Source: Azonexus sp.
Lineage (GTDB): Bacteria > Pseudomonadota > Gammaproteobacteria > Burkholderiales > Rhodocyclaceae
Direction: 5' to 3'
Length of the DNA: 64,000 nucleotides
Assembly: GCA_031260295.1 (NCBI GenBank)
Contig: JAIRKE010000016.1
Coordinates: 39,408 to 103,407, forward strand
Part shown: positions 22,903 through 33,950 of the stretch, in pieces
Layout of the letters: each line of letters begins with the position of its first letter
How positions within the stretch are numbered: position 1 is the stretch's first letter
Notes under the pieces: generated by a model
What the model was told of the DNA's origin: nothing
Seen by the model: the letters and a program-made list of their open reading frames with translations, nothing else
Database searches by the model: none
Program-made: the position numbers and the translations under genes

Positions 22903-23673
22903 TTAACGGAGCGCCAGGGGTGCCACGTGCAGGCGTCCTTCACCGGCGTCGTCGACCAGGGCCACGCTGGCTGGCTGGCCGGCCAACTCGGCCGGTACGC
23001 CGGCCTCGAAGGTACGGTAGAGGCCGGCCACGGAAACCAGTTCGGCTTGCAGGCAGGTGGTGAAGATGCGTGCCGTCCGGTCGCCGCTAGCGCCGGCCAG
23101 GGCGCGGCCGCGCAGCGGGGCATAGACATGGATGTTGCCGTCGGCGATGACTTCGGCGCCGGCACTGACCATGGCGGTGACAATCAGGTCGCTGCCGCGG
23201 GCATAGAAGCGCTGGCCGGAGCGTAGCGGCTTATCGAGTATGACGGTGCGCGGCGGTGGTTCGGGCGCCGTCGGTGGCAGGGCGACGGGAGCGGCCGCCG
23301 GGGTGGGCGGGACTTCTGGTACGGATTCGGCTGCCTTGGGACGGGCTGGCCGGCCCATGTCTCCTTCGTTTGCCGTGGGCAGACCGGCGGCACAGCCGGA
23401 TGCCGCCAGTTCCGGCGACAAACCGCGCGTGGCGATGGCATGCAGGCCGGAGCGCTTGAGCAGGGCGCACAGCGCCGCCCAGTCGATCCGCTCCGGCAGC
23501 GGCTCGGTCAGGCTGAAATCGAGCAGCGCCAACTCATGCTCGAAAAAGTCCGCGTTGTTGCCGGTCAGTTCGCCCAGTGCCGTGTGCAACGTCGCCGGAT
23601 CGGCGCTGCGTAACTGCGTCTGGATGATCTTGAGCGTGGTGCCCTTGAACTGGATCGGTGCGTCGTTTGCCAT
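22903..23673 (-). CDS. minC: Septum site-determining protein MinC
   Basis: 256 aa FtsZ-assembly inhibitor. The N-terminal domain (about 1-105) binds FtsZ; a Pro/Ala-rich linker (about 120-155) follows; the C-terminal beta-helix ([39 protein letters not shown]) dimerises and binds MinD. First gene of minCDE, divergent from gpmI. Confidence 0.95.
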   Translation of the reverse strand: MANDAPIQFKGTTLKIIQTQLRSADPATLHTALGELTGNNADFFEHELALLDFSLTEPLPERIDWAALCALLKRSGLHAIATRGLSPELAASGCAAGLPTANEGDMGRPARPKAAESVPEVPPTPAAAPVALPPTAPEPPPRTVILDKPLRSGQRFYARGSDLIVTAMVSAGAEVIADGNIHVYAPLRGRALAGASGDRTARIFTTCLQAELVSVAGLYRTFEAGVPAELAGQPASVALVDDAGEGRLHVAPLALR

Positions 23674-23705
23674 GCTAGCCGGGGAGGGTGCGAAGCAGCG
23701 GATTA

Positions 23706-23810
23706 TAGCGGCTCCCCAAAATCCTCATACTTTGTCGACTTCGCCTTGCCGTACTGTTCTCGTACTGTCTGCGGCTCGTCTTCGCGTCTGAGTATTTTGG
23801 GGAACCGCTA
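23706..23810. repeat. MITE-like element with 22-bp terminal inverted repeats
   Basis: The left arm 23706-23727 (begins TAGCGGCTCCCC) and the right arm 23789-23810 (ends GGGGAACCGCTA) are inverted repeats matching at 20 of 22 positions. The 61-base centre holds a direct GTACTGT repeat and secondary complementarity. No open frame is present. It lies in the minC/gpmI divergent gap and so may contribute to promoter spacing. Resembles small non-autonomous elements of Rhodocyclales genomes (inference). Confidence 0.7.
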
Positions 23811-23965
23811 TGTTCCACAGAGGCGTCGGCGGCCGGCGAAAATCGCCGGGGCCGGGGCGCCTGCCGGTGCCGCCGGGCAGGGTGACGGTGTGGCAAAGGG
23901 AGTAAAATCGCACCGTTACCCGGCATGCACCGGGTTTTGTCTGCCATTCCGCAGGAATACACGTC

Positions 23966-25618
<1,653 letters not shown>

Positions 25619-25749
25619 GCGGCGATTCGCCTCGTCTTATCCGGTGCTTGCTCAGGTGCCACTATTGATCTACGGGATACCGTGGTGCCCGGCTTCTCGC
25701 TCGTCGTTTCGGCTATGTAGCGCGATACCGTCTTCCCGGACGGCAAGCT

Positions 25750-26439
25750 TCAGCAATCGTTCGCACCGACCGATTTGAAAAAACCATTCAGAGACCGTTC
25801 GGGACTTTCCGTGAAAAACCGCTTAAGCATTTCGATTCGTTGACAGCGATCCAGCCGAAAGCAGCGGTAATCGCAGCGTTTTTCGCACCACGCGGCCAAT
25901 ACCCAGACCTGTCCCCAGAAAAACAGACCAAGGGGCTGAATATCGCGCTGAGTATGGCGGGATTGCTCATCGGTGTAATCGATGCGCAATACCCGGCATT
26001 TGATCATGGCCGCATGTACCTGATCAAAAATGACGCGGATGGTACTGGGATTTCTGAAATCGGGCGCGAAAATACGGGTGGTTTCGGCGGTGATGCGTCG
26101 TTCGCGCGGTAGGGCGGCAATCAGTTTTTCCTGCGCCGATTCCGCGGCTTCGGCAAGAGCGTTGCCGCCCCAGGTTTTGAGCAGGCGCATTCCGGCAATG
26201 AGCGCCTCGACTTCATGCGCACCGAACATCAACGGAGGAACATCGAAATGTGCGCTGAGCCGATAGCCAACACCGGCTTCGCCCTCAATCGGGACACCTG
26301 AAAGCGACAGTTCGCGAATGTCGCGATAAATGGTGCGTTCGGAAACTTCCAGCCGTTCTGCAAGCTTGGCGGCTGTCGTCAAAGAGCGTCCGCGCAAGAT
26401 CTGAACGATTTGAAAAAGACGATCAGCACGGCGCGTCAT
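25750..26439 (-). CDS. YafY/DeoR-type regulator with WYL domain
   Basis: 229 aa. N-terminal helix-turn-helix (AAKLAERLEVSERTIYRDI, about residues 17-40), then a WYL-type effector domain (RIDYTDEQSRHTQRDIQPL, GQVWVLAAWCEKR, YRCFRLDRCQRIE). A VOC-family gene lies upstream on the same strand, a common pairing for this family, so it may control that gene. Composition here is lower in GC than the surrounding core genes, consistent with acquisition. Confidence 0.88.
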   Translation of the reverse strand: MTRRADRLFQIVQILRGRSLTTAAKLAERLEVSERTIYRDIRELSLSGVPIEGEAGVGYRLSAHFDVPPLMFGAHEVEALIAGMRLLKTWGGNALAEAAESAQEKLIAALPRERRITAETTRIFAPDFRNPSTIRVIFDQVHAAMIKCRVLRIDYTDEQSRHTQRDIQPLGLFFWGQVWVLAAWCEKRCDYRCFRLDRCQRIEMLKRFFTESPERSLNGFFKSVGANDC

Positions 26440-26451
26440 GGTGTGAAAAAG

Positions 26452-26526
26452 TCAGCCGGTGAAGTAATGCTTGCTGTCGAAGGAGGGTATTGCTTTGACT
26501 TTCAGTGTTTGATTTTTTTGTTTCAT
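26452..26526 (-). CDS. Possible 24-codon leader ORF or remnant
   Basis: An ATG frame beginning MKQKNQTLKVKAIPSFDSK ends in TGA 12 bases before the yafY-type start. There is no clear ribosome site. Lys/Gln-rich, AT-rich codons. It could be a leader peptide, a truncated gene start, or chance. Confidence 0.25.
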   Translation of the reverse strand: MKQKNQTLKVKAIPSFDSKHYFTG

Positions 26527-26623
26527 AGTAGCGCCACTATAACCCCCTGTATTCCAGTGTGATGTTTGCTGCCGCTGTCATGGAGGCAGACAGCGGCGGT
26601 GCACGCAGTTCAATTCGGCTTTT

Positions 26624-26989
26624 TTATGGTTCCTCGTGCAGGCCAATGCGGTTACCTTCACTGTCGATGATCAGCGCGATGCGGCCAATATTCTTCGGTA
26701 ACGTTTCTGGGCCGAAGATAAGTTGGCCACCGGCTTTTTTGACACGTTCGAGCATGGCATCAAGCCGTGGCGCATCCAGATAGATGACGACACCATCGGC
26801 AGAGGGTTTGTAATGCTCAAACAGGGTCAGACCGCCGCTGGCTTGGCCATCTTCATAGGGGAAGACAGCCATTTGCATGTTCTCCATCTCTTCTCGGATC
26901 AGCGTGGTGGCAAAAACCGTCTCGTAAAACCGAGTCGCTCGCTCGATATCGGTCACAGGAATTTCAAACCAGTTGATGATGCTCCTCAT
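26624..26989 (-). CDS. VOC (glyoxalase/bleomycin resistance) superfamily protein
   Basis: 121 aa, one VOC domain made of two beta-alpha-beta-beta-beta modules: MRSIINWFEIPVTDIERATRFYE at the N-terminus, ENMQMAVFPY, and VKKAGGQLIFGPETLPKNIG. Ribosome site GAGAGGAAACACC precedes ATG 26989. Substrate unknown. The neighbouring WYL regulator and the upstream inverted repeat suggest an inducible two-gene unit. Confidence 0.85.
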   Translation of the reverse strand: MRSIINWFEIPVTDIERATRFYETVFATTLIREEMENMQMAVFPYEDGQASGGLTLFEHYKPSADGVVIYLDAPRLDAMLERVKKAGGQLIFGPETLPKNIGRIALIIDSEGNRIGLHEEP

Positions 26990-27035
26990 GGTGTTTCCTC
27001 TCTTTCGTGTTGAAGAAGGAATATTTTGCTGGGGC

Positions 27036-27061
27036 GCTCCTGACAGCGTGGTGTCAGGAGC
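27036..27061. promoter_or_regulatory. Inverted repeat upstream of the VOC gene (operator or terminator)
   Basis: GCTCCTGACA (27036-27045), a 6-base loop, then TGTCAGGAGC (27052-27061), a perfect 10-bp repeat. It is 47-72 bases before the VOC start. It could be a regulator site or the terminator of the minus-strand DUF1439 operon; no T-tract follows on the minus strand. Confidence 0.4.
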
Positions 27062-27213
27062 TTATGAGGAATGGGGGGCTGCTCGTTTAACAGGTTGCTC
27101 AAAAACTCCTGCCCGATCAATGCGAGTACAACCTGCTGTAGCGCCAGTTTGTCGGCCTGTCCATGGATGAGCCCATGTGGGGTGCGACGACTTTTACCGA
27201 GAACCGTGAGCGT
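27062..27213 (-). other. Possible coding remnant downstream of the DUF1439 gene
   Basis: After the DUF1439 stop the same minus-strand frame stays open with protein-like sequence: TLTVLGKSRRTPHGL, then DKLALQQVVLALIGQEFLS. There is no start codon or ribosome site. It may be the decayed end of a gene or mobile element. No family is recognised. Confidence 0.2.
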
Positions 27214-27774
27214 TTACACCGGCGACAGCACCGCCACGACGCGACCGGGTTCGATGCGGATGGAACGCAGCAGCCAGCGCACCGCCCGTTCCTGCGCCGA
27301 GCCATCCTCGCGCAGCACATAGATTGGCTTGTCGCGGAAATAGCGGGCCATCAGCCGGCTGATGGCTTGGCGTACCAGCGGCTCGGCTTCCGGCGACAGC
27401 GCCGCCGACTGTACCGAGTGGGTGACCGGCTGGTCGAGGTAGAAGGCTTTGGCCTGGTCGTCGTAGCGCAGCCCGGCGCTGCCGACCACGTCCACCGGTA
27501 CCGCCGGCTGGCCGAGCAGTGCGATGTGCAGGCGGGCGGCGATGGTCGCCTGGCCGGACGGTTCGCCGAGCCGGATGCGCGGTGGCTCGTTCAGGGCGAC
27601 GACGATGGTGCCGTTGCCATAGCTTTTCTCCAGCTTGCCATTCTTGTCCACCTGAGCCTGGATATCGGCCTCAGAAAAATCGATTTCGCGTTCGAGGAAG
27701 CCGGCGCTCCAGGCGTTGCAGGTGAGCAGCAGGGCCAGCACGATGAGCAGGATGCGGGTCGTCATCAGGTTCAT
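27214..27774 (-). CDS. DUF1439 (YceB-like) exported protein
   Basis: 186 aa from ATG 27774. Signal peptide TTRILLIVLALLLTCNAWSAG with signal peptidase I cleavage expected after WSA (an alternative ATG lies at 27765). The body (FLEREIDFSEADIQAQVDK, ALNEPPRIRLGEPSGQATI, AISRLMARYFRDKPIYVL) matches the YceB/DUF1439 family of periplasmic or lipid-anchored TULIP-like proteins; here no lipobox Cys follows the cleavage point. ATG 27774 overlaps the stop of the AraC-type gene (ATGA), which supports this start and co-transcription. Confidence 0.75.
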   Translation of the reverse strand: MNLMTTRILLIVLALLLTCNAWSAGFLEREIDFSEADIQAQVDKNGKLEKSYGNGTIVVALNEPPRIRLGEPSGQATIAARLHIALLGQPAVPVDVVGSAGLRYDDQAKAFYLDQPVTHSVQSAALSPEAEPLVRQAISRLMARYFRDKPIYVLREDGSAQERAVRWLLRSIRIEPGRVVAVLSPV

Positions 27775-28946
27775 TTCGCGGTCGGGTGTTGGTGAGTTAC
27801 TCCAGGCTGAAGCCTGAAGCTTCCTCGCCACGAGTTTGGGGCGCCAGTCAGGTTTGTGGCTACAACCGGGTTTGTGCGCGACCCGTGGTCGAGCCATTGG
27901 CGACGATAGTGTACCGGCGCCATGCCGGTCCATTCGACGCAAGCGCGGTAAAAGGCGGAGGTGTCGGCATAGCCCAGGTCGGCGGCAACCTGGGCGATCG
28001 GGTCGCGGCTCTTGGCGAGGCGGTCCAGCGCCAAGTCGCGGCGCAACGCATCTTTGACGGTGCGAAAGCTCGATCCTTCTGCCTCCAGGCGGCGGTGGAT
28101 GGTGCGCGGCGACAGGTAGAGGCGCTCGGCGATGTCATCGAGATTGAGCGTGGCCGGCAGCGCAGTGCGCAGCAGGTCGCGGATGCGGGTCACCATTTCC
28201 CGGTCGCGCCGGTAGAGCATCGTGATCTTGCCCGGCGCATCATTGAGGAAACTCGTCAGCGCGGCTTCGTCGCGGCGCACCGGCAGGTCGAGCAGGTTGG
28301 CATTGAAGCTGGCGACCAGCGTGCCGTTGCCGCCAGGCACGGTCGGCGCGAAACGTGAATCCTCTGTGAAGATCAGCGCGTAGTCGGCGAAATGTGCCGG
28401 CTTGCGGTAGGGGAAGATGATGCTGTCCAGCCCGATGCCGCGCCCGACCAGCCAGCAGGCCAGGCCATGCAGCAGGCGCAGCAGCCATTCGAAGGCGAAC
28501 ACCCGGCCGGGGTCGTCGCAGTTTTCGGCCAGCTTGCGCGTTTCGGCAATGACCAATTCGGCCTGGCCGTGTGCGCGGCGGATGCTGACCGCCAGATCGG
28601 GCAGCACGACATGTAGGAAACGGCCGGCGCGGGCCAACGCCTCGGCCAGCGTCGGCACGCTGAGGCAGCCGCGGCAAAGGAATTCAAAGCTGCCGACGCG
28701 CATCGGCTGGGCGAACAGGGCGAAAGCCTCGTCGTCGTACTGGCGGCAGAGCCGGTTGTACAGTGCGACGTAGCCGGCGATCGGCACACGGCTGGCGGGG
28801 CTTGCAGGTTCGATGTCCAACTCGTCGAGCAACGCCTTTGGATCGCCATACCGGCGCCGCAGTCCAACCAGCATGCCGGTGACAAAGCCCATGGCGACAG
28901 TGGCTTGCGAGCGCGGAGTGAGGGTGGATCGGGGTGGCAACGGCAT
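27771..28946 (-). CDS. AraC-family transcriptional regulator (Arabinose_bd/OruR type) with repeat-derived tail
   Basis: 391 aa. The N-terminal ligand-binding region (about 20-250) is of the arabinose-binding type found in OruR/ArgR-like regulators; the C-terminal double helix-turn-helix includes LNLDDIAERLYLSPRTIHRR and DPIAQVAADLGYADTSAFYR. Family proteins normally stop shortly after the YRRQW position reached here. The last roughly 40 residues (from TNPVVATNLTG) are encoded by the dispersed repeat at 27795-27893. Divergent from icmF, which it might regulate (inference). It overlaps the DUF1439 start by 4 bases. Confidence 0.88.
   Translation of the reverse strand: MPLPPRSTLTPRSQATVAMGFVTGMLVGLRRRYGDPKALLDELDIEPASPASRVPIAGYVALYNRLCRQYDDEAFALFAQPMRVGSFEFLCRGCLSVPTLAEALARAGRFLHVVLPDLAVSIRRAHGQAELVIAETRKLAENCDDPGRVFAFEWLLRLLHGLACWLVGRGIGLDSIIFPYRKPAHFADYALIFTEDSRFAPTVPGGNGTLVASFNANLLDLPVRRDEAALTSFLNDAPGKITMLYRRDREMVTRIRDLLRTALPATLNLDDIAERLYLSPRTIHRRLEAEGSSFRTVKDALRRDLALDRLAKSRDPIAQVAADLGYADTSAFYRACVEWTGMAPVHYRRQWLDHGSRTNPVVATNLTGAPNSWRGSFRLQPGVTHQHPTAK
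27795..27893. repeat. Dispersed repeat, copy B, inside the AraC-type gene's 3' end
   Basis: About 99 bases aligning with 7571-7679. Core GAAGCTTCCTCGCCACGAG, then GGTTTGTG...GCGCGACCCGTGGTC. Here it is translated as the C-terminal tail of the AraC-type protein; in copy A it is non-coding. Confidence 0.6.
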
Positions 28947-29088
28947 CGGGATAAAGGATGGCGGAAGCGTCCGATCACTGTATCACCTTGGCGGAATTTG
29001 CACGATTGTCGTCCGGCAGGGCAATGGTGGGGGGTAAAAAGCGACCTAGTATGAATATTTTTCCCACCGTTCCGATGAGGCCGTTGCC

Positions 29089-32000
29089 ATGACCGATTTG
29101 TCCGTAGCCAAGAAGCTGTCCCCGTACAAGCCGAAGAACAAGGTCCGTTTCGTCACCGCTGCTTCCCTGTTCGATGGCCATGACGCGTCGATCAACATCA
29201 TGCGTCGCATCCTGCAGTCGACCGGCTCCGAAGTGATTCACCTCGGCCATAACCGCTCGGTGCAGGAAATCGTCAACGCCGCGCTGCAGGAGGACGTGCA
29301 GGGTATCGCCATCACCAGCTACCAGGGCGGCCACGTCGAGTTCTTCAAGTACATGATCGACCTGCTCAAGGCCAACGGCGGCGAGCACATCAAGGTGTTC
29401 GGTGGTGGCGGCGGGGTCATCGTGCCGTCCGAGATCAAGGAGTTGCATGCCTATGGCGTGAGCCGCATCTATGCGCCGGAAGACGGCGTGCATATGGGCC
29501 TGCAGGGCATGATCAATGAAGTCGTTGAACAGTCCGACTACGATGTCGCCGGGCAGGGCGTGCCGAGCGCCGAGCAGGCGCTGGCCGGACTCAAGGCCGG
29601 CGACCGCCGCCTGCTGGCGCGCATCATCACGCTGTTGGAAAACGGCTCGGCGCCGCAATTGAAGGAGCCGCTGCTCAAGGCCGCCGCTGCGCTGACGGTG
29701 CCGGTACTCGGCATCACCGGTACCGGTGGTGCAGGTAAGTCCTCACTCACCGACGAACTGGTGCGCCGCTTCCGCCTCGACCAGAACGACACGGTGAAAA
29801 TCGGTATCGTCTCCATCGACCCGTCGCGCAAGCGTACCGGCGGCGCCTTGCTCGGCGACCGCATCCGCATGAATGCCATCGAGCATCCGAACATCTTCAT
29901 GCGCTCGCTGGCCACCCGCGACACCGGTAGCGAAATTTCGGTGGCGCTGCCGGAAGTCATCGCCGCCTGCAAGCTGGCCGGCTTCGATCTGGTCGTCGTC
30001 GAAACCTCCGGCATCGGCCAGGGCAACGCCGCTATCGTGCCTTTCGTCGACCGCTCGCTGTACGTGATGACGCCGGAGTTCGGTGCCGCCTCGCAACTGG
30101 AGAAGATCGACATGCTCGACTTCGCCGATTTCGTGGCGATCAACAAATTCGACCGCAAGGGCGCCGAGGATGCGCTGCGCGATGTACGCAAGCAGTATCA
30201 GCGCAACCGCGAACTATTCGCCGCGGCGCCCGACGAGATGCCGGTATTCGGCACCCAGGCCGCCCGCTTCAACGACGACGGCGTCACCGCGCTGTACCAG
30301 GCGTTGGTGCCGGTCCTGGCCGAGTTGGGGCTGAAACTGCAAGCGGGCAGGCTGCCGCAGGTGACGGTCAAGCAATCCTCCGCCCAGCGCGCCATCGTGC
30401 CGGCGGCGCGGGTGCGCTATCTGGCCGAGATCGCCGAAGCCGTGCGTGGCTACCACACGCATATCGACGAAGAGGTGACGATTGCCCGCGAGCGCCAGTC
30501 GCTGCGCATCGCCAAGGGCCTTTTCGCCGGTTGCGCCAAGAACACTGCCGATTTTGACGAACTGGCCGCGTTCAAGGACAGCCAGCAGGAGCCGAAGGCG
30601 AAGAAGCTGCTCGACATGTGGCCGCAGACCGTCGACGCCTATGCCGGCGACGAGTACGTGGTGAAAATCCGCGACAAGGAAATCCGCACCCAACTCACCA
30701 GCCTGTCGCTGTCCGGCACCAAGATTCGCAAGGTGATCCTGCCCAGGTACACCGACGACGGCGAAATCCTGCGCTTCCTGATGAAGGAGAACGTGCCCGG
30801 CTCCTTCCCCTTCACTGCCGGCGTTTTTGCCTTCAAGCGCGAGGGCGAGGACCCGACCCGGATGTTCGCCGGTGAGGGCGACGCTTTCCGCACCAACCGC
30901 CGCTTCAAGAAGGTCTCTGAGGGCATGCCGGCGCACCGCCTGTCCACCGCCTTCGACTCGGTCACGCTATACGGTTGCGACCCCGACGAGCGCCCGGACA
31001 TCTACGGCAAGATCGGCAACTCCGGCGTCTCGATCGCCACGCTCGACGACATGAAGGTGCTCTACAGTGGCTTCGACCTGGTTTGCCCGACCACCTCGGT
31101 ATCGATGACCATCAACGGTCCGGCGCCGATCATCCTGGCCTGCTACTTCAATACCGCGATCGACCAGCAGATGGCGAAATTCAAGGCCGACAACGGCCGC
31201 GAGCCGACCGAGGACGAGGCCGAGAAAATCCACGAATGGGTGCTCAAGACCGTGCGCGGCACGGTGCAGGCCGACATTCTGAAAGAGGACCAGGGCCAGA
31301 ATACCTGCATCTTCAGCACCGAATTCGCGCTGAAAATGATGGGCGATATCCAGGAGTTCTTCGTGCACAACCAGGTGCAGAACTTCTACTCGGTGTCGAT
31401 CTCCGGCTACCACATCGCCGAGGCCGGCGCCAACCCGATCTCGCAACTGGCCTTCACGCTGGCCAACGGCTTCACCTACGTCGAGTCCTACCTGGCGCGC
31501 GGCATGCATATCGACGACTTCGCGCCCAACCTGTCCTTCTTCTTCAGTAACGGCATGGACCCGGAATACTCGGTGATCGGCCGTGTCGCCCGGCGCATCT
31601 GGGCGGTGGCGATGAAGAACAAGTACGGTGCCAACGAGCGTAGCCAGAAGCTCAAGTACCACATCCAGACCTCCGGCCGCTCGCTGCATGCGCAGGAAAT
31701 GGACTTCAACGACATCCGCACCACGCTGCAAGCGCTGATCGCCATCTACGACAACTGCAATTCGCTGCACACCAATGCCTACGACGAAGCGATCACGACG
31801 CCGACCGAAGAAAGCGTGCGCCGGGCGATGGCCATCCAGTTGATCATCAACCGCGAATGGGGCGTCGCCAAGAACGAGAACCCGAACCAGGGCGCCTTCG
31901 TCATCGACGAATTGACCGACCTGGTCGAAGAAGCCGTGCTCCAGGAATTCGAAGCCATCGCCAGCCGCGGCGGCGTGCTTGGTGCCATGGAAACCGGCTA

Positions 32001-32352
32001 CCAGCGCGGCAAGATCCAGGAAGAGTCGCTGTACTACGAGCACAAAAAGCACGACGGCTCCTACCCGATCATTGGCGTCAATACCTTCCTGAATCCGAAG
32101 GGCATGGCCCAGCAGGAAATCGAACTGGCCCGTTCGACCGACGAAGAAAAACAGTCGCAAATCAAGCGCCTGCGCGACTTCCAGGCACGCAATGCCGACC
32201 AGTCCTCAGCCATGCTGGAAAAGCTCAAGCAGACGGTGATCGCCGACGGCAACGTCTTCGCGGTGCTGGTCGAGGCGGTCCGCTATTGCTCGCTCGGCCA
32301 GATCAGCACGGCGCTGTACGAAGTCGGCGGCCAGTACCGGCGCAGCATGTAA
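29089..32352 (+). CDS. icmF: Fused isobutyryl-CoA mutase (IcmF)
   Basis: Adenosylcobalamin-dependent interconversion of isobutyryl-CoA and n-butyryl-CoA, with a built-in GTPase chaperone. 1087 aa. Order: B12-binding domain with Asp29-Gly-His31-Asp (lower axial ligand His31), MeaB-like G domain with P-loop GTGGAGKSS (about 211-219) and NKFD (about 352), then the TIM-barrel mutase ([54 protein letters not shown]). The order distinguishes it from methylmalonyl-CoA mutase, where the B12 domain is C-terminal and MeaB is separate. Monocistronic; an AraC-type gene is divergent. Confidence 0.96.
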   Translation: MTDLSVAKKLSPYKPKNKVRFVTAASLFDGHDASINIMRRILQSTGSEVIHLGHNRSVQEIVNAALQEDVQGIAITSYQGGHVEFFKYMIDLLKANGGEHIKVFGGGGGVIVPSEIKELHAYGVSRIYAPEDGVHMGLQGMINEVVEQSDYDVAGQGVPSAEQALAGLKAGDRRLLARIITLLENGSAPQLKEPLLKAAAALTVPVLGITGTGGAGKSSLTDELVRRFRLDQNDTVKIGIVSIDPSRKRTGGALLGDRIRMNAIEHPNIFMRSLATRDTGSEISVALPEVIAACKLAGFDLVVVETSGIGQGNAAIVPFVDRSLYVMTPEFGAASQLEKIDMLDFADFVAINKFDRKGAEDALRDVRKQYQRNRELFAAAPDEMPVFGTQAARFNDDGVTALYQALVPVLAELGLKLQAGRLPQVTVKQSSAQRAIVPAARVRYLAEIAEAVRGYHTHIDEEVTIARERQSLRIAKGLFAGCAKNTADFDELAAFKDSQQEPKAKKLLDMWPQTVDAYAGDEYVVKIRDKEIRTQLTSLSLSGTKIRKVILPRYTDDGEILRFLMKENVPGSFPFTAGVFAFKREGEDPTRMFAGEGDAFRTNRRFKKVSEGMPAHRLSTAFDSVTLYGCDPDERPDIYGKIGNSGVSIATLDDMKVLYSGFDLVCPTTSVSMTINGPAPIILACYFNTAIDQQMAKFKADNGREPTEDEAEKIHEWVLKTVRGTVQADILKEDQGQNTCIFSTEFALKMMGDIQEFFVHNQVQNFYSVSISGYHIAEAGANPISQLAFTLANGFTYVESYLARGMHIDDFAPNLSFFFSNGMDPEYSVIGRVARRIWAVAMKNKYGANERSQKLKYHIQTSGRSLHAQEMDFNDIRTTLQALIAIYDNCNSLHTNAYDEAITTPTEESVRRAMAIQLIINREWGVAKNENPNQGAFVIDELTDLVEEAVLQEFEAIASRGGVLGAMETGYQRGKIQEESLYYEHKKHDGSYPIIGVNTFLNPKGMAQQEIELARSTDEEKQSQIKRLRDFQARNADQSSAMLEKLKQTVIADGNVFAVLVEAVRYCSLGQISTALYEVGGQYRRSM

Positions 32353-32410
32353 GGAAGGCCATAGAAGGAGAACAGCAAGCGGCACCCTCGATGGGTGTAG
32401 AGCATAACGA

Positions 32411-32436
32411 CGGCGGGGCATGGTCCCCGCCGTTTT
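32411..32436 (+). terminator. Terminator after icmF
   Basis: Stem CGGCGGGG (32411-32418) / CCCCGCCG (32425-32432), loop CATGGT, followed by TTTT. Ends the icmF transcript 60-85 bases past its stop. Confidence 0.75.
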
Positions 32437-32559
32437 CATTGGAAGCGCCTTGCCGCAGCCCCTGGTTCCATCGGCGTTGTGCCCCGAATCCTGGATGCTG
32501 GCGGTGCGCCACCTTTTCGCCGAAAATCAAGAAATCCTCAGTCGTTCCGGGAGCACCGC

Positions 32560-33888
32560 ATGAACTGCCACGATCAACTTTCCCTCGCCCTACAAAGCAA
32601 CCGTATCACTCGTCGCCAGGTGCTCTGGTTGTTCGGTGCCGCTGCCCTGTCCGGTTGCGCCACCTCGCCGGTCGGCGGTGGCTCGATTCTTGTCGGCATG
32701 AGCGAGGCCGACGAAAAGCGCGTCGACCAGCAGGTTGCGCCGGCCCAGTTCTCGCAGGATCTCGGTCCTATCCAGGACGGCGCTGTGAATCAGTACGTCA
32801 GCAGCGTTGGGCACCGTTTAGACGCCAATACGCACCGGCCGCAGATGCCGTACTCCTACCGCGTGCTTAATGCCAACTACGTCAATGCCTATACCTTCCC
32901 CGGTGGGGCCATGGGCGTTACCCGCGGCATTCTGGTCGATCTGCAGAACGAGGCCGAGCTGGCCGCGCTGCTCGGCCACGAGTTGGGCCATGTCAATGCC
33001 CGCCATGCCGCTCAGCGCCAGGGACAGGCGATGGTCGCCCAGGTTGCCGTCGCCGGCGCCAACTTGGTTGCTGCCGGCAGCGGATGGGGTGGTCTGGTTG
33101 ATATCGGCAGCCAGTTGGGCGCCAGCGCGATGTTATCCAGCTACTCGCGCGACAATGAACGCGAGGCTGACGCCCTCGGCCAGGAATACATGGTTCGCGC
33201 CGGTTACCCGGCGACCGGCATGGTCGGCTTGCAGCAGTTGCTGGTCGACCAGGAAAAAGAGGCGCCCGGCCTGCTGCAGACGATGTTCTCGACCCACCCG
33301 ATGAGCAGCGAGCGGCGCGATACCGCCCGCCGCCTCGCCGACGATAAATACGCCGCCAGCAACAGCCGCGATCCCGGCCGCGAGCGCTTCATGGACAGTA
33401 CCGCCAGCCTGCGTCACCTCAAGCCGACCATCGACGCTTGCCAAAAAGGCGACTTGGCGATGGCCGGCAAGCAGTACCCGAAAGCCGAGGAGCAGTACCG
33501 CGCGGCGCTGCAGAAGACGTCGCGCGACTATGCCGCCAATCTGCTGATGGCGCAGTGCTTGCAGGCCCAGGACAAGAGTGCGCAGGCTCTGAACTATGCC
33601 GAGACGGCCAAGCAGATCTATCCGCAGGAAGCCCAGGCGCACAAGTTGAGCGGCATACTGGCGCTGGCCCAGCGCGACCCGGCCAAGGCCTACGCCAACC
33701 TCGACGCTTACGACCGAATGCTGCCCGGCGATGCCGGCATCACTTTCCTCAAGGGTGTTTCGCTCGAAGGCATGGGCAAGCGCCAGGAGGCGGCCGGTCA
33801 GTACGCCGCCTACCTGCGCCGCACGCGCCAAGGCCAGGCCGCCAGCTATGCGCAGAGCCGGTTGCAGTCCTGGGGTTATTTGAAATAG
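32560..33888 (+). CDS. M48-family zinc metalloprotease lipoprotein with TPR region (BepA/LoiP-like)
   Basis: 442 aa from ATG 32560. The N-terminus RITRRQVLWLFGAAALSGCA has twin arginines and a lipobox (LSGC), so it may be a Tat-routed lipoprotein. The zinc site HELGHVNARH with the third ligand in NEREADALG defines the M48 fold. The C-terminal part (about 300-440) carries helical repeats (AEEQYRAALQKTSRDYAANL; ALAQRDPAKAYANLDAYD) as in BepA, which monitors outer-membrane protein assembly. An upstream extension to 32479 lacks support. Confidence 0.9.
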   Translation: MNCHDQLSLALQSNRITRRQVLWLFGAAALSGCATSPVGGGSILVGMSEADEKRVDQQVAPAQFSQDLGPIQDGAVNQYVSSVGHRLDANTHRPQMPYSYRVLNANYVNAYTFPGGAMGVTRGILVDLQNEAELAALLGHELGHVNARHAAQRQGQAMVAQVAVAGANLVAAGSGWGGLVDIGSQLGASAMLSSYSRDNEREADALGQEYMVRAGYPATGMVGLQQLLVDQEKEAPGLLQTMFSTHPMSSERRDTARRLADDKYAASNSRDPGRERFMDSTASLRHLKPTIDACQKGDLAMAGKQYPKAEEQYRAALQKTSRDYAANLLMAQCLQAQDKSAQALNYAETAKQIYPQEAQAHKLSGILALAQRDPAKAYANLDAYDRMLPGDAGITFLKGVSLEGMGKRQEAAGQYAAYLRRTRQGQAASYAQSRLQSWGYLK

Positions 33889-33950
33889 CGCCGCCGAAAC
33901 AACACAGGTCGTCGAGTTCGAACGCCGAACATTGCCACGAGGAACCGCCC

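Noticed and set aside
22020-23063. 347-aa plus-strand frame across minD/minC
   Set aside because: Lies fully over minD and minC, which have unambiguous motifs.
25619-25749. Possible hairpins between gpmI and the WYL regulator gene
   Set aside because: Repeated GGATACCGT/GATACCGTC words are present but do not form a convincing stem.
28947-29088. Sigma-54 promoter upstream of icmF (TTGGCGG then TTGCA)
   Set aside because: GG and GC doublets are only 10 bases apart instead of 12.
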